Of a stretch of DNA of 64,000 nt, positions 27,270-35,427 are shown in pieces. The position numbers and the translations under genes were made by a program. Numbering within the stretch: position 1 is the stretch's first letter; each line of letters starts with the position of its first letter. Under the pieces are notes generated by a model. That model saw only the letters and a program-made list of their open reading frames with translations. It searched no databases and had not been told where the DNA came from. Source of the stretch: Tepidamorphaceae bacterium (lineage in GTDB: Bacteria; Pseudomonadota; Alphaproteobacteria; Rhizobiales; Tepidamorphaceae); the NCBI GenBank assembly GCA_028279445.1, contig JANQNT010000022.1, positions 62,001 through 126,000 of the forward strand. Reading direction: 5' to 3'.

Positions 27270-27902
27270 ATGAGCATGAACCACGAGACGATGAAGCCGG
27301 CAGAGGCCGGCCGCATGAGCGGCCGGGCGCAGCTTTCGGCATTGCCGAACCTGCTGACCTATGGCCGCATCGCCGCGGTGCCGCTGTTCGTCGCCTGCTT
27401 CTTCATCGACGGCCATCTCGGCCGCTGGCTGGCTCTGGCGCTGTTCGTCACCGCCAGCCTCACCGACTTTCTCGATGGCTATCTGGCGCGCATCTACAAC
27501 CAGCAATCCTCGCTCGGCCGCATGCTGGACCCCATCGCCGACAAGCTGCTCGTCGGCGCAGCCCTGCTGGTGCTGACCTATGTCGGCACCATCGGCGGCG
27601 TGCTGCTGTGGGCCGCGCTGGTCATCCTGTGCCGGGAGATCCTCGTCTCGGGCCTGCGCGAATTTCTGGCCGAGGTGCGCGTCAGCGTGCCGGTGACGCA
27701 ACTGGCCAAATGGAAGACGGCGCTGCAGATGACGGCAATCGGCTTCCTCGTCGCCGGCCCGGCGGGTGACGCGCTGTTTCCCGGCGAGCCGATCACCTGG
27801 ATCGGCGCGGCCGCGCTCTGGATTTCGGCGATCCTGACCCTTTATACCGGGTATGACTACTTCCGCGCCGGCTACCGCTACGTGATGGACGACGATAGTT
27901 GA
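27270..27902 (+). CDS. pgsA: CDP-diacylglycerol--glycerol-3-phosphate 3-phosphatidyltransferase
   Basis: This 210-residue membrane enzyme makes phosphatidylglycerol phosphate, the committed step to phosphatidylglycerol and cardiolipin. It has the CDP-alcohol phosphotransferase signature D69-G-x2-A-R-x8-G-x3-D-x3-D91 (LDGYLARIYNQQSSLGRMLD) and about six hydrophobic segments. The frame is open upstream into the repeat region, so ATG 27270 is taken from family length and the PNLLTYGRI start. uvrC-pgsA-moaD-moaE is a usual rhizobial gene order. Confidence 0.93.
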   Translation: MSMNHETMKPAEAGRMSGRAQLSALPNLLTYGRIAAVPLFVACFFIDGHLGRWLALALFVTASLTDFLDGYLARIYNQQSSLGRMLDPIADKLLVGAALLVLTYVGTIGGVLLWAALVILCREILVSGLREFLAEVRVSVPVTQLAKWKTALQMTAIGFLVAGPAGDALFPGEPITWIGAAALWISAILTLYTGYDYFRAGYRYVMDDDS

Positions 27903-27946
27903 GCGGCTGCGGGGATCGCCTGAGGTGAACCCGTGCGAGCAAGCCA

Positions 27947-28207
27947 ATGAGTGAGATAACCCTTCGCTATTTCGCCTGGGTGCGGGAGCGCATCGGCGCC
28001 GGCGAAGAGACCGTCGCGCCACCCGCCGATGTACGCACGGTCGCCGACCTGCTGGCCTGGCTCAAGGCGCGCGGGCCGGAATACGCCCACGCCTTCGAAC
28101 AGTCGCACGTCATCCGCGCGGCCATCGACCAGACCCACGTGCCGCACGAGACGGCGATTGGCGAAGCGCGCGAGATCGCCTTCTTCCCCCCGATGACCGG
28201 CGGCTGA
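27947..28207 (+). CDS. moaD: Molybdopterin synthase sulfur carrier subunit
   Basis: The 86-residue ubiquitin-like protein ends in MTGG; the terminal Gly-Gly is thiocarboxylated and gives its sulphur to cyclic pyranopterin monophosphate. ITLRYFAWVRERIG is the usual first strand and helix, and EIAFFPPMTGG the tail. It is followed by moaE after 13 bases, and the two form the heterotetrameric synthase in the cytosol. Confidence 0.95.
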   Translation: MSEITLRYFAWVRERIGAGEETVAPPADVRTVADLLAWLKARGPEYAHAFEQSHVIRAAIDQTHVPHETAIGEAREIAFFPPMTGG

Positions 28208-28220
28208 GGCACGGCGCGCC

Positions 28221-28691
28221 ATGGCAACCATTCACGTTCAGGCAGAAGCCTTCGATGCGGCCGCCGAAGCCGCGACCCTGACAAAGGGACGCACGGACAT
28301 CGGCGCCGTCGTCACCTTCACCGGCATCTGCCGCGACGAGGCCGGCAGCCTGGCCGCCCTTGAGCTTGAACACTATCCGGGCATGGCGGAAGCCGAGATC
28401 GCCCGCGTCGTGGAAGAAGCGGAGAAGCGCTGGCCGCTTGCCGGTGTCACCGCCATCCACCGTCATGGGCGTATCGCGCCGGGCGAGGACATCGTGCTGG
28501 TGGTGACCGCGTCCGCCCATCGTCAGGCGGCCTTCGAAGCGGCGGAGTTCCTGATGGACTACCTCAAGACCCGCGCCCCGTTCTGGAAGAAAGAGCACCG
28601 GATCGACGACAGCGAAGGCGACTGGGTCGAGGCCAGGGACGTCGACGATCACGCCGCGGCCCGCTGGACCGAGCGCAAGGCCGCCGAGTGA
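28221..28691 (+). CDS. moaE: Molybdopterin synthase catalytic subunit
   Basis: The 156-residue protein shows the MoaE features: GAVVTFTGICRDE near residue 30, LELEHYPGMAEAEI, VTAIHRHGRIAPGEDIVLV, and the catalytic lysine region LMDYLKTRAPFWKKEH. It receives sulphur from MoaD to make molybdopterin. Its TGA overlaps the GTG of a tiny downstream frame. Confidence 0.95.
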   Translation: MATIHVQAEAFDAAAEAATLTKGRTDIGAVVTFTGICRDEAGSLAALELEHYPGMAEAEIARVVEEAEKRWPLAGVTAIHRHGRIAPGEDIVLVVTASAHRQAAFEAAEFLMDYLKTRAPFWKKEHRIDDSEGDWVEARDVDDHAAARWTERKAAE

Positions 28692-28789
28692 ACCTGGGAA
28701 CCCGGGCGTTCATCGCCCTTGCACTGCTGCTTGGCGGCCTTGGCTGCTGGCTCGCGTTCGGGTTGATCGGGCTCGTCCAGCGAGACTAA
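28688..28789 (+). CDS. Putative 33-residue membrane peptide
   Basis: A GTG at 28688 overlaps the moaE stop (GTGA) and opens a 33-codon frame: MNLGTRAFIALALLLGG, then a hydrophobic run to GLIGLVQRD and TAA. The peptide is one membrane helix with charged ends. The overlap and the clean helix suggest translational coupling, but such a short frame could be chance. Confidence 0.4.
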   Translation: MNLGTRAFIALALLLGGLGCWLAFGLIGLVQRD

Positions 28790-28799
28790 GGGCCTGAGC

Positions 28800-29207
28800 C
28801 TAACTCTGGCAGTCGCGGCAGGTGCCGCGCAGTTCGATGATCGAGCGCTTCGGCGCGAAGCCCGCGTCCTCGGCGGCCAGCTTCAGCCGATCCTCCAGCG
28901 ACGCATCGGTGATCTCGCCGACGTTGCTGCAAGCCTCGCAGATCATGAAGGCGACCGTCTCGTGATGGCCGCAGCCCGGATGGCGGCAGGCGACGAAGGC
29001 GTTGAGGCTCTCCAGCCGGTGCACCATGCCGATGGCCACCAGCTTGTCGAGCGCGCGATAGACCTGCAGGGGCGCACGCAGCCCCTCCCCGCGCAGATGG
29101 TCGAGGATGGTGTAGGCGCTCAAGGGCGCGCCGGCGCTCTCGAGCGTGCCGAGCACCAGCGCCTGGTTCTTGGTAAGCTGCGGTGCGTTATGTGCGTGTC
29201 CTGCCAT
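28800..29207 (-). CDS. zur: Zinc uptake regulator, Fur family
   Basis: The 135-residue repressor has a winged-helix N-terminal domain (LTKNQALVLGTLESAG; PLSAYTILDHLR; QVYRALDKLVAIG) and a C-terminal metal domain with ACRHPGCGHHE, CEAC and CRDC, the last two forming the structural zinc site. Zn-loaded Zur represses zinc uptake genes. It starts 5 bases after the znuB stop, in the operon znuC-znuB-zur, so it would control its own synthesis. ATG 29207 is chosen over a 43-residue longer frame that overlaps znuB. Confidence 0.92.
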   Translation of the reverse strand: MAGHAHNAPQLTKNQALVLGTLESAGAPLSAYTILDHLRGEGLRAPLQVYRALDKLVAIGMVHRLESLNAFVACRHPGCGHHETVAFMICEACSNVGEITDASLEDRLKLAAEDAGFAPKRSIIELRGTCRDCQS

Positions 29208-29212
29208 GGCGC

Positions 29213-30055
29213 TCACCCCCGACCGTCGGTGGCCACAGACGCACGCCGGCCAAGCGATCCGGCCAGCGGCGATATGGCCGCAAGGAAGAAGACGAACGCT
29301 GCGACGACGATGCTGGGGCCAGACGGCGTGTCCCATTGCAGCGAACCGAACAGGCCCGCCACAACGGCAGCCACGCCGATACCGGCGGCCAGCAGCGCCA
29401 TCTGTTCGGGACCCGACGAAAACCGCCGCGCGGTTGCCGCCGGGATGATCAGCATGGCGGTGATCAGCAGCACGCCGACGATCTTCATGGCGATGGCGAT
29501 GGTCGCCGCCATCAGCAGCATGAAGATGAGGTTGGCACGTTCCGGCTTCATGTCTTCGGCATGGGCCAGTTCGGCGCTGACGGTTGCCGCGAACAACGGC
29601 CGCCAGATCGCCGCAAGCATGCCGAGAACGGCCGCACCGCCGAGCCAGATGATGGCGATATCACGTGTCGAGACCGCAAGAATATCGCCGAACAGGAAGC
29701 CCATCAGGTCGACCCGCACCCAGCTCATGAAGGCAAGCACGACGAGACCGATCGCCAGCGAGGAATGGGACAGCAGCCCAAGCAGTGCATCGCCCGATAC
29801 CTTCACCCGCCGCTGCAACACCACCAGTGCCATCGCCACCAGCGCCGACACGGCGAAGACACCCAGCGTAACGTCGAGCTGCAGCAGCAGCGCCAGCGCG
29901 ATGCCGAGCAGTGCCGCGTGGGACAGCGTGTCGCCGAAATAGGCAAGCCTGCGCCAGACGATGAAGCAGCCGAGCGGACCGGCAACCAGCGCGACCCCGA
30001 TCCCGGCGGTGAGCGCACGCAGGAAGAAATCATCCAGCACGGCGATCCTCCGCAT
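29213..30055 (-). CDS. znuB: Zinc ABC transporter permease
   Basis: The product of 280 residues has about eight membrane helices and the ABC-3 family features: WRRLAYFGDTLSHAALLG near residue 35, and MKIVGVLLITAMLIIPAATAR in the second half. It forms the inner-membrane channel for Zn2+ delivered by ZnuA. The start is set at ATG 30055, which overlaps the 3' end of znuC by 26 bases; an upstream ATG at 30097 falls in the His-rich coding tail of znuC. Confidence 0.93.
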   Translation of the reverse strand: MRRIAVLDDFFLRALTAGIGVALVAGPLGCFIVWRRLAYFGDTLSHAALLGIALALLLQLDVTLGVFAVSALVAMALVVLQRRVKVSGDALLGLLSHSSLAIGLVVLAFMSWVRVDLMGFLFGDILAVSTRDIAIIWLGGAAVLGMLAAIWRPLFAATVSAELAHAEDMKPERANLIFMLLMAATIAIAMKIVGVLLITAMLIIPAATARRFSSGPEQMALLAAGIGVAAVVAGLFGSLQWDTPSGPSIVVAAFVFFLAAISPLAGSLGRRASVATDGRG

Positions 30056-30896
30056 CGTCATGGCTGTGATCATGACGATCGTGACCACCATGATCATCGT
30101 GGGTGTGGTGCCCGTCGCCGGGATGGCAATGATCCGTCACCGAACCGTCCGCGTGCTGGACGCGCCCGTCGGGGAGATGAGTGTGGTCGTGACGGTGCTG
30201 GTAAACGGCAAGCGCCGCCGTGGCACGCGCGCCGAACAGTGCGGTGTATTCCGGGCTGCTGGCCACGGCCGTCGGCGTGCCGGAGCAGCACACGTGCCCG
30301 TTGAGGCAGATCACACGGTCTGTCGCCGCCATCACCACATGCAGGTCGTGGGAAACCAGCAGCACACCGCAATGCAACTCCTCACGCACCTTGCCGATCA
30401 GTTCGTAGAGGGCGACCTCGCCGGAGAAGTCGACGCCCTGGACCGGCTCGTCGAGCACCAGCAAATCGGGCTTTCGGGCAATCGCGCGGGCCAGCAACAC
30501 CCGCTGGAACTCGCCACCCGACAAGGTGCGCATCTCGGCTTGTGCCAGATGCGCAACCCCGGTCGCTGACATCGCCTGGTCCACATCGGCGCTGCTGGCC
30601 TTGCCGGTCAGCCGCATGAAGCGGGCAACGTCCAGCGGCAGCGTCCAGTCGACCGTGACCTTCTGCGGCACATAGCCGATGGTCAGCCCGTCGCGGCGGC
30701 CGGCATGTCCCTCGTCAGGCGCCAGTACACCGAGCGCCATGCGCGCCGTCGTCGACTTGCCGGAGCCGTTCGGCCCGATCAGCGTGACGATTTCGCCCGG
30801 CTCCACCGCAAGGCTGACGCCGCGTACCAGCCAGCGACCGGCGCGGTGGATGCCAGCCTGGTCGAGGGTCACCAGCGGAGCGGGCGTCTTCAGCAT
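30030..30896 (-). CDS. znuC: Zinc ABC transporter ATP-binding protein with His-rich tail
   Basis: The 288-residue ATPase has Walker A GPNGSGKST, signature LSGGEFQRVLLARAI, Walker B LLVLDEP and the switch His in VSHDLH. The C-terminal 57 or so residues carry about 15 histidines (for example HHTHDDHGGHDRHDHSHDD), which is more than the family needs and may bind zinc on the cytosolic side. ATG 30896 (MLKTPAP) is preferred over the longer frame from 30977, which would cross the Zur box region. First gene of the znuCB-zur operon. Confidence 0.94.
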   Translation of the reverse strand: MLKTPAPLVTLDQAGIHRAGRWLVRGVSLAVEPGEIVTLIGPNGSGKSTTARMALGVLAPDEGHAGRRDGLTIGYVPQKVTVDWTLPLDVARFMRLTGKASSADVDQAMSATGVAHLAQAEMRTLSGGEFQRVLLARAIARKPDLLVLDEPVQGVDFSGEVALYELIGKVREELHCGVLLVSHDLHVVMAATDRVICLNGHVCCSGTPTAVASSPEYTALFGARATAALAVYQHRHDHTHLPDGRVQHADGSVTDHCHPGDGHHTHDDHGGHDRHDHSHDDAEDRRAG

Positions 30897-30990
30897 GTCG
30901 CCTCGCGCATATTGCCTCATCTGCCGGGCGGTCTTGGCGCCAAATGGACGGCACTGCCCGCCAAAGAACGTTGCCATGGGGTATGCCAGA

Positions 30991-31032
30991 CGTTATACCG
31001 TTACGCAACGAACATGATGTTATATCGTAACA
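30991..31032. promoter_or_regulatory. Two candidate Zur boxes between divergent znuC and znuA
   Basis: TGTTA-TATCG-TAACA at 31018-31032 is a perfect dyad and resembles alphaproteobacterial Zur operators of the GTTATA...TATAAC type. A second, imperfect dyad CGTTATACCGTTACG lies at 30991-31005. They sit just before the znuA start (31045) and 95-136 bases before znuC, so one Zur-bound region could control both directions. Confidence 0.65.
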
Positions 31033-31044
31033 GGATCGCGCCCC

Positions 31045-32241
31045 ATGACCCGCATCGCTTCCACCCTCCTGGCCTGCACTTTTCTTGCCGGCTCCGCCCT
31101 TGCCGCGAAGGCTGAGGTCAACGTGGTCACCTCGATCAAGCCGGTGCACTCGCTGGTCGCCGCGGTGATGGAGGGCGTCGGCACGCCGGGTCTGATCGTC
31201 GAGGGTGCCGGCTCGCCGCATACCTATGCCATGAAGCCCTCGCAGGCACGGATGCTGGAACGCGCCGATGTGGTGTTCTGGGTGGGCGAGAAGCTCGAGA
31301 CGTTCCTGGCCAAGCCGCTGGGCAGCATCGCCGCAGACGCGAAGACAGTTGCATTGATCGACGCGCACGGCCTCGTTCGTCTGGACTTCCGCGAAGGTGG
31401 TGCGTTCGAAGGTCACGACCATGGCGATCACGACGGCCATGGCGATCATGATGATCATGCCGAGAAGGGCCACGACGATCACGCTCATGATGGGCACGCC
31501 CATGATGAGCACGATCACGACAAGCACGCCCATGATGACCATGGCCATTCTGAGCATTCCCACGACGAGCATGGCCACGAGGATCACGCCAAAGCCGGTC
31601 ACGAGGGCCACGATCACGACAGTCATGACCATGACGCCCACAAGAAACACGATCACGACGAGCACGCCCATGACGAGCATGGCCACGATGAACACGGGCA
31701 TGAGGGGCACGCGCATGGGGGTGTCGATCCCCATATCTGGCTCGATCCGGCCAATGCGAAGGCGATGGTCGCCGAGATCGCCGAAGCGCTGAGCGAGGCC
31801 GATCCCGGCAACGCGGACAGCTACGCCGCCAACGCGAAGAAGGTCGCTGCACGGCTCGATACCCTGACGGCCGAGGTCAAGGAAACGCTCGCCCCGGTGG
31901 GGGACCGCGGTTTCGTCGTCTTCCATGACGCCTACCGGTATTTCGAAGCCCGCTTCGGCGTAACTGCCGTGGGCTCCATCACGGTCTCGCCGGAGGTGAT
32001 GCCGGGTGCCGAGCGCATTTCGGAAATCCGCCACAAGCTGGAGGACGTGGGCGCGACCTGCGTCTTCGCCGAACCGCAGTTCGAGCCGAAGCTGGTGGAC
32101 ACGGTGATCGAGGGGACCCAGGCACGCGCCGGCACCATCGACCCGCTCGGTGCCGGGCTCGCCGACGGCCCGGAACTCTATTTCACGCTGATCCGCCAGA
32201 TGGCGGCATCCATCAAGACGTGCCTGTCGGCGGCAAGCTGA
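31045..32241 (+). CDS. znuA: Zinc ABC transporter substrate-binding protein with very long His-rich loop
   Basis: The 398-residue periplasmic protein has a signal peptide (TLLACTFLAGSALAAKA), the first zinc ligand in GSPHTYAMKPS (His59), then from about residue 123 to 226 a loop with 38 histidines in about 103 residues, made of repeats such as HDEHGHDEHGHEGHAH. VDPHIWLDPANA follows with the next ligand, and FHDAYRYFEARFG carries another. Two cysteines near the end (GATCVFAE, KTCLSA) fit the usual disulphide. Typical ZnuA loops have 10-30 such residues, so this one is unusually long. It is divergent from znuCB-zur and has its own terminator. Confidence 0.95.
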   Translation: MTRIASTLLACTFLAGSALAAKAEVNVVTSIKPVHSLVAAVMEGVGTPGLIVEGAGSPHTYAMKPSQARMLERADVVFWVGEKLETFLAKPLGSIAADAKTVALIDAHGLVRLDFREGGAFEGHDHGDHDGHGDHDDHAEKGHDDHAHDGHAHDEHDHDKHAHDDHGHSEHSHDEHGHEDHAKAGHEGHDHDSHDHDAHKKHDHDEHAHDEHGHDEHGHEGHAHGGVDPHIWLDPANAKAMVAEIAEALSEADPGNADSYAANAKKVAARLDTLTAEVKETLAPVGDRGFVVFHDAYRYFEARFGVTAVGSITVSPEVMPGAERISEIRHKLEDVGATCVFAEPQFEPKLVDTVIEGTQARAGTIDPLGAGLADGPELYFTLIRQMAASIKTCLSAAS

Positions 32242-32318
32242 CGACAACAGCAAGCTGCGCCGTTCCCGGCGCCGCTTGCCCCAGACGTTCGGACGACAAA
32301 AGAGAGCCGGACGACGAA

Positions 32319-32348
32319 AAAAGCGCGGAACCTGGGTTCCGCGCTTTT
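32319..32348. terminator. Bidirectional terminator between znuA and the peroxidase gene
   Basis: AAAAGCGCGGAACC (32319-32332) pairs perfectly with GGTTCCGCGCTTTT (32335-32348). It has T-runs on both strands and lies between convergent stop codons. Confidence 0.9.
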
Positions 32349-32368
32349 CTGATGATCGCAGTCGACGG

Positions 32369-33424
32369 TCAGTTCGGCACGATCTCCGCGCGGGGACGGG
32401 GCGTATCGGCCGTTTCCGGCGGCAGGATCGGATAGACGATCTCCGGCACCTCGCCCGTCAGGCTTTCAAGGAACGCGACGATCTGATCGGCTTCCGTGTC
32501 GCTCAGGGCTGCGCCGAGCTGCGACTCGGCCATGATCTGCACAGCTACTTTCAGGTCCCACACCTTGCCGGAGTGGAAGTAGGGTGCGGTCACAGCAATG
32601 TTCCGCAGAGGTGACGAACGGAACACATATTCGTCGTCGATCGTCTCGGTAACCGCGAAACGGCCCTTGTCGCCCTCGGGCAGGATTTCCGCACCGGGGC
32701 GCTCGATCAGCCCGAACGGATAGTAGCCCTCGCCACCGACGTTGACGCCGGCGTGGCACGACGAGCATCCCTTGTCGATGAACAACGCCAAGCCCGCCTT
32801 TTCATCGTCGCCGAGCGCGGCAACGTCACCGTTCAGGTAGGCGTCGAACGGCGCCGGCGTGATCAGGGTCGCCTCGAATGCCTCGATCGCTTTGGCCATG
32901 TTGTCAAAGCTGACCGGATCGTCTTCGCCGGCGAAGGCATCCTCGAACCAGGACACGTATTGCGGCATCGATGTCAGCGTCGCCACCACGTTCTCCGGCG
33001 TGTTGGCCATCTCGACACCGGCCTGCACCGGCCCTTTCGCCTGTTCCTTGAGGTCATCCGCGCGACCATCCCAGAACTGCGCGATGTTGAACACCGCGTT
33101 CAGGACCGTCGGCGCATTGCGCGGCCCCTTCTGCCAGCCATGGCCGATCGACGTCTCCAGGTTGTCATCGCCGCCGGTTGCAAGGTTGTGGCAGGAGTTG
33201 CACGAAAAAATGCCGGACGCCGACAGGCGCGGATCGAAAAACAGCGCCTTGCCGAGCTCGACCTTCTCCGGCGTGATCGGATTTCCGGCCAACGGGGGAA
33301 CCGTCGACGGCAGTGGTTGGAAGATTTCTCTCGCCTGCTCGAGAAGTTCATCTGCCTGGGCCGGGGCGCTCATCAGCACAAGCGACACCGAATATGTCAA
33401 AAACCGTTTGAGGGTCCGGTTCAT
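32369..33424 (-). CDS. Di-haem cytochrome c peroxidase (CcpA/MauG family)
   Basis: The 351-residue protein has a signal peptide ending at APAQA and two haem c motifs: CNSCH (Cys75, Cys78, His79) and CSSCH near residue 220. LGKALFFDPRLSASG, GPRNAPTVLNA, FWDGRA and RSSPLRNIAVTAPYFHSG are classical peroxidase segments. It reduces hydrogen peroxide in the periplasm with electrons from cytochrome c. GAGAGGG before ATG 33424 sets the start. An FNR/FixK-like box lies 82 bases upstream, fitting the known microoxic induction of such genes. Confidence 0.93.
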   Translation of the reverse strand: MNRTLKRFLTYSVSLVLMSAPAQADELLEQAREIFQPLPSTVPPLAGNPITPEKVELGKALFFDPRLSASGIFSCNSCHNLATGGDDNLETSIGHGWQKGPRNAPTVLNAVFNIAQFWDGRADDLKEQAKGPVQAGVEMANTPENVVATLTSMPQYVSWFEDAFAGEDDPVSFDNMAKAIEAFEATLITPAPFDAYLNGDVAALGDDEKAGLALFIDKGCSSCHAGVNVGGEGYYPFGLIERPGAEILPEGDKGRFAVTETIDDEYVFRSSPLRNIAVTAPYFHSGKVWDLKVAVQIMAESQLGAALSDTEADQIVAFLESLTGEVPEIVYPILPPETADTPRPRAEIVPN

Positions 33425-33505
33425 TGCAAGCCCTCTCTGTTGCCAGTTTGCCGTTCGCGGACCGCGTCCGCACAGGCAGTCTGACAAGCAGGAGCGCCAT
33501 CAGAT

Positions 33506-33519
33506 TTGAGTTAGATCAA
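33506..33519 (-). promoter_or_regulatory. FNR/FixK-like binding site upstream of the peroxidase gene
   Basis: TTGAG-TTAG-ATCAA at 33506-33519 matches the TTGAT-N4-ATCAA consensus of FNR/FixK/Anr regulators with one mismatch. It is in the short gap between ilvE and the peroxidase gene, 82 bases from the latter's start codon, a normal distance for an activator site. Confidence 0.6.
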
Positions 33520-33540
33520 TTCTAAAATAGGAAATCCGCG

Positions 33541-34446
33541 TCAGACTGACGCAGCCATTTGCACCTGCGCGGGCGCCGGCTGCACGGCATCCATATAGGC
33601 CTGCACCAGTTGCTGGGTGATGGCACCGGGCTTGAAGCTGTAGGGACCGATCTCGGAGACCGGCGTCACCTCGGCGGCCGTTCCGGTGATGAAGCACTCG
33701 GAGAAATCGGTCATCTCTTCTGGCTGGATATGGCGCTCGACGATCTCAAGCCCGCGCGTCCGCGCAAGCCCGATCACCGTGCGCCGGGTGATGCCATCGA
33801 GGAAGCAGTCCGGCGTCGGCGTGTGAATAACGTCGTCCTTGACGAAGAACACGTTGGCGCCGGTGGCCTCGGCGACATAGCCGCGCCAGTCGAGCATCAT
33901 CGCATCGGCATAGCCCTTGGCCTCGGCGGCGTGCTTGGACAGCGTGCAGATCATGTAGAGACCCGCAGCCTTCGACTTGCACGGCGCGGTGCGCGGGTCC
34001 GGCCGGCGGAACTCGGCGATGTCGAGGCGGATGCCCTTGAGCCGCTGCTCGGGATCGAAATAGCTCGGCCATTCCCACACCGCGATGGCGAGGTTGATGC
34101 GGTTGTTCTGCGCCGAGACACCCATCATCTCGCTGCCGCGCCAGGCGACGGGACGCACATAGGCATCGGAAAAGCCCTGCCGGTCCAGCACCTGACGGCA
34201 GGCCTCGTCGATCTCGGCGACAGAATAGGGAATCTCGAAGCCGAGCAGCCGCGCCGACTCGTGCAGCCGCTCGGTGTGCTCGGTGAGCTTGAATATCTCA
34301 CCGCCATAGGCCCGCTCGCCCTCGAACACCGAACTTGCGTAGTGCAGCCCATGGGTCAGCACATGCACCTTGGCATCGGCCCAGGGAACCATCTCCCCGT
34401 TCATCCAGATGACACCATCGAGCTGATCGAACGAAACACCGGCCAT
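33541..34446 (-). CDS. ilvE: Branched-chain amino acid aminotransferase
   Basis: The 301-residue PLP enzyme of fold type IV has THGLHYASSVFEGERAY near residue 32, the region KSKAAGLYM around the Schiff-base lysine, EATGANVFFV and the ligand loop GITRRTVIGLA, with FITGTAAEVTPV near the end. It catalyses the last step in Leu, Ile and Val synthesis and the first in their breakdown. It stands alone on the minus strand, divergent from the MarR gene across a repeat-bearing gap. Confidence 0.94.
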   Translation of the reverse strand: MAGVSFDQLDGVIWMNGEMVPWADAKVHVLTHGLHYASSVFEGERAYGGEIFKLTEHTERLHESARLLGFEIPYSVAEIDEACRQVLDRQGFSDAYVRPVAWRGSEMMGVSAQNNRINLAIAVWEWPSYFDPEQRLKGIRLDIAEFRRPDPRTAPCKSKAAGLYMICTLSKHAAEAKGYADAMMLDWRGYVAEATGANVFFVKDDVIHTPTPDCFLDGITRRTVIGLARTRGLEIVERHIQPEEMTDFSECFITGTAAEVTPVSEIGPYSFKPGAITQQLVQAYMDAVQPAPAQVQMAASV

Positions 34447-34472
34447 GACTTCACAACCTCTCCAAACGCGCC

Positions 34473-34580
34473 CTAGAGCTACCTACGTCGGCACCGACGC
34501 AGACAAGTTTCTCCAGCCCTTTAGAATCGATCATCTTTTCTCTGTTTGGGTTGAATCAATCCAAACACAGGATGACCTAG
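34473..34580 (-). repeat. Two-hairpin mosaic repeat (RIME-like), copy 2, with CTAG at both ends
   Basis: Read on the minus strand this unit follows copy 1: a GATGACC/GGATG end, TTTGGATTG / TTCAACCCAAA stem, AAGATGATCGATTCT, then AAACTTGTCTGCGTCGG / GCCGACGTAGG. CTAG stands at 34473-34476 and 34577-34580, which looks like a 4-bp target duplication. It lies in the 364-base gap between ilvE and the MarR gene; the rest of the gap holds promoters but no gene. Confidence 0.8.
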
Positions 34581-34810
34581 GGCGGCTTCCAACCCTTGCG
34601 GCCGCTCAGCGGGTGCGACACGCGCACGGCCCGCGTTTTGCACCGCAACCAAACTCCCGCTATCGTTCGCCGCGGCGATGGCGATTTGCCACAAACCCTT
34701 CGACCGCAAACGATGACACTGCGCACCATTCGACCGGAAACGCCCCGGTAATTGAATGATTGTTACGCGATGCGCGAAGCATGAGTAACGATTGCAAAGA
34801 AAATGTCAAC

Positions 34811-35356
34811 ATGACTGACATAAATTTTTCATCGCCCCCGGGGCCTGACGGTTCGTCGTCCGCAGATGATTCCGGCGATCCGGCGGTCGACCATTACGAC
34901 CTGATCGAGCTGCTGTTCTTCGCCTATCGCGACTTCATCAGCGAGCCCGATGCGATTCTCGATGGCTACGGCTTCGGGCGCGCGCATCACCGGGTGCTGC
35001 ATTTCGTCGACCGCAATCCCGGTCTAAGCGTCGCCGACCTGCTGGAAATCCTGAAAATCACCAAGCAGTCGCTCGCCCGCGTTCTGAAGCAGTTGATCGA
35101 CCGCGGTTTCGTGACCCAGCGCGCCGGCGAGCGCGATCGCCGCCAGCGGCTGTTGTTCGCAACGCCACAGGGCGAACGCCTGGCACGCCAGCTTGCCGCC
35201 CTGCAGTCGCAACGCTTCGAGCGCGCGCTGGCCGACATGAGCGCGGCGGAACGCGAGATGGCGGCCGGGTTCCTGCTGCGGCTGATCAATCCGCAGGAGC
35301 GCGCCCAGGTGCTGTCGCTGGTCGAGCGCGCCCGCGCACATGGCGACACGAGGTAA
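34811..35356 (+). CDS. MarR-family regulator, PetP-like
   Basis: The 181-residue product has a MarR winged helix: YGFGRAHHRVLHFVDRNPG, LLEILKITKQSLARVLKQL as recognition helix region and AGERDRRQRLLFATPQG as wing. Together with the next two genes it copies the petP-petR arrangement of Rhodobacter, where PetP and PetR are needed for the cytochrome bc1 complex. The frame opens at TTG 34760 and also has ATG 34781; ATG 34811 is preferred by family length. About 70 bases separate it from the response regulator gene. Confidence 0.8.
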   Translation: MTDINFSSPPGPDGSSSADDSGDPAVDHYDLIELLFFAYRDFISEPDAILDGYGFGRAHHRVLHFVDRNPGLSVADLLEILKITKQSLARVLKQLIDRGFVTQRAGERDRRQRLLFATPQGERLARQLAALQSQRFERALADMSAAEREMAAGFLLRLINPQERAQVLSLVERARAHGDTR

Positions 35357-35427
35357 CAGGTTCTGCCGGTTTCGGTGTATTGTCGGCGGCGTAGCTGGCG
35401 GGCAGGACGCTTCGCGAGGACCGCTCC

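Noticed and set aside
31136-31852. Repeat-rich frames opposite the znuA His loop, and a possible DNA tandem repeat there
   Set aside because: The repetitive DNA follows from the His/Asp/Gly-rich coding sequence of znuA and is not a separate element or CRISPR-like array.
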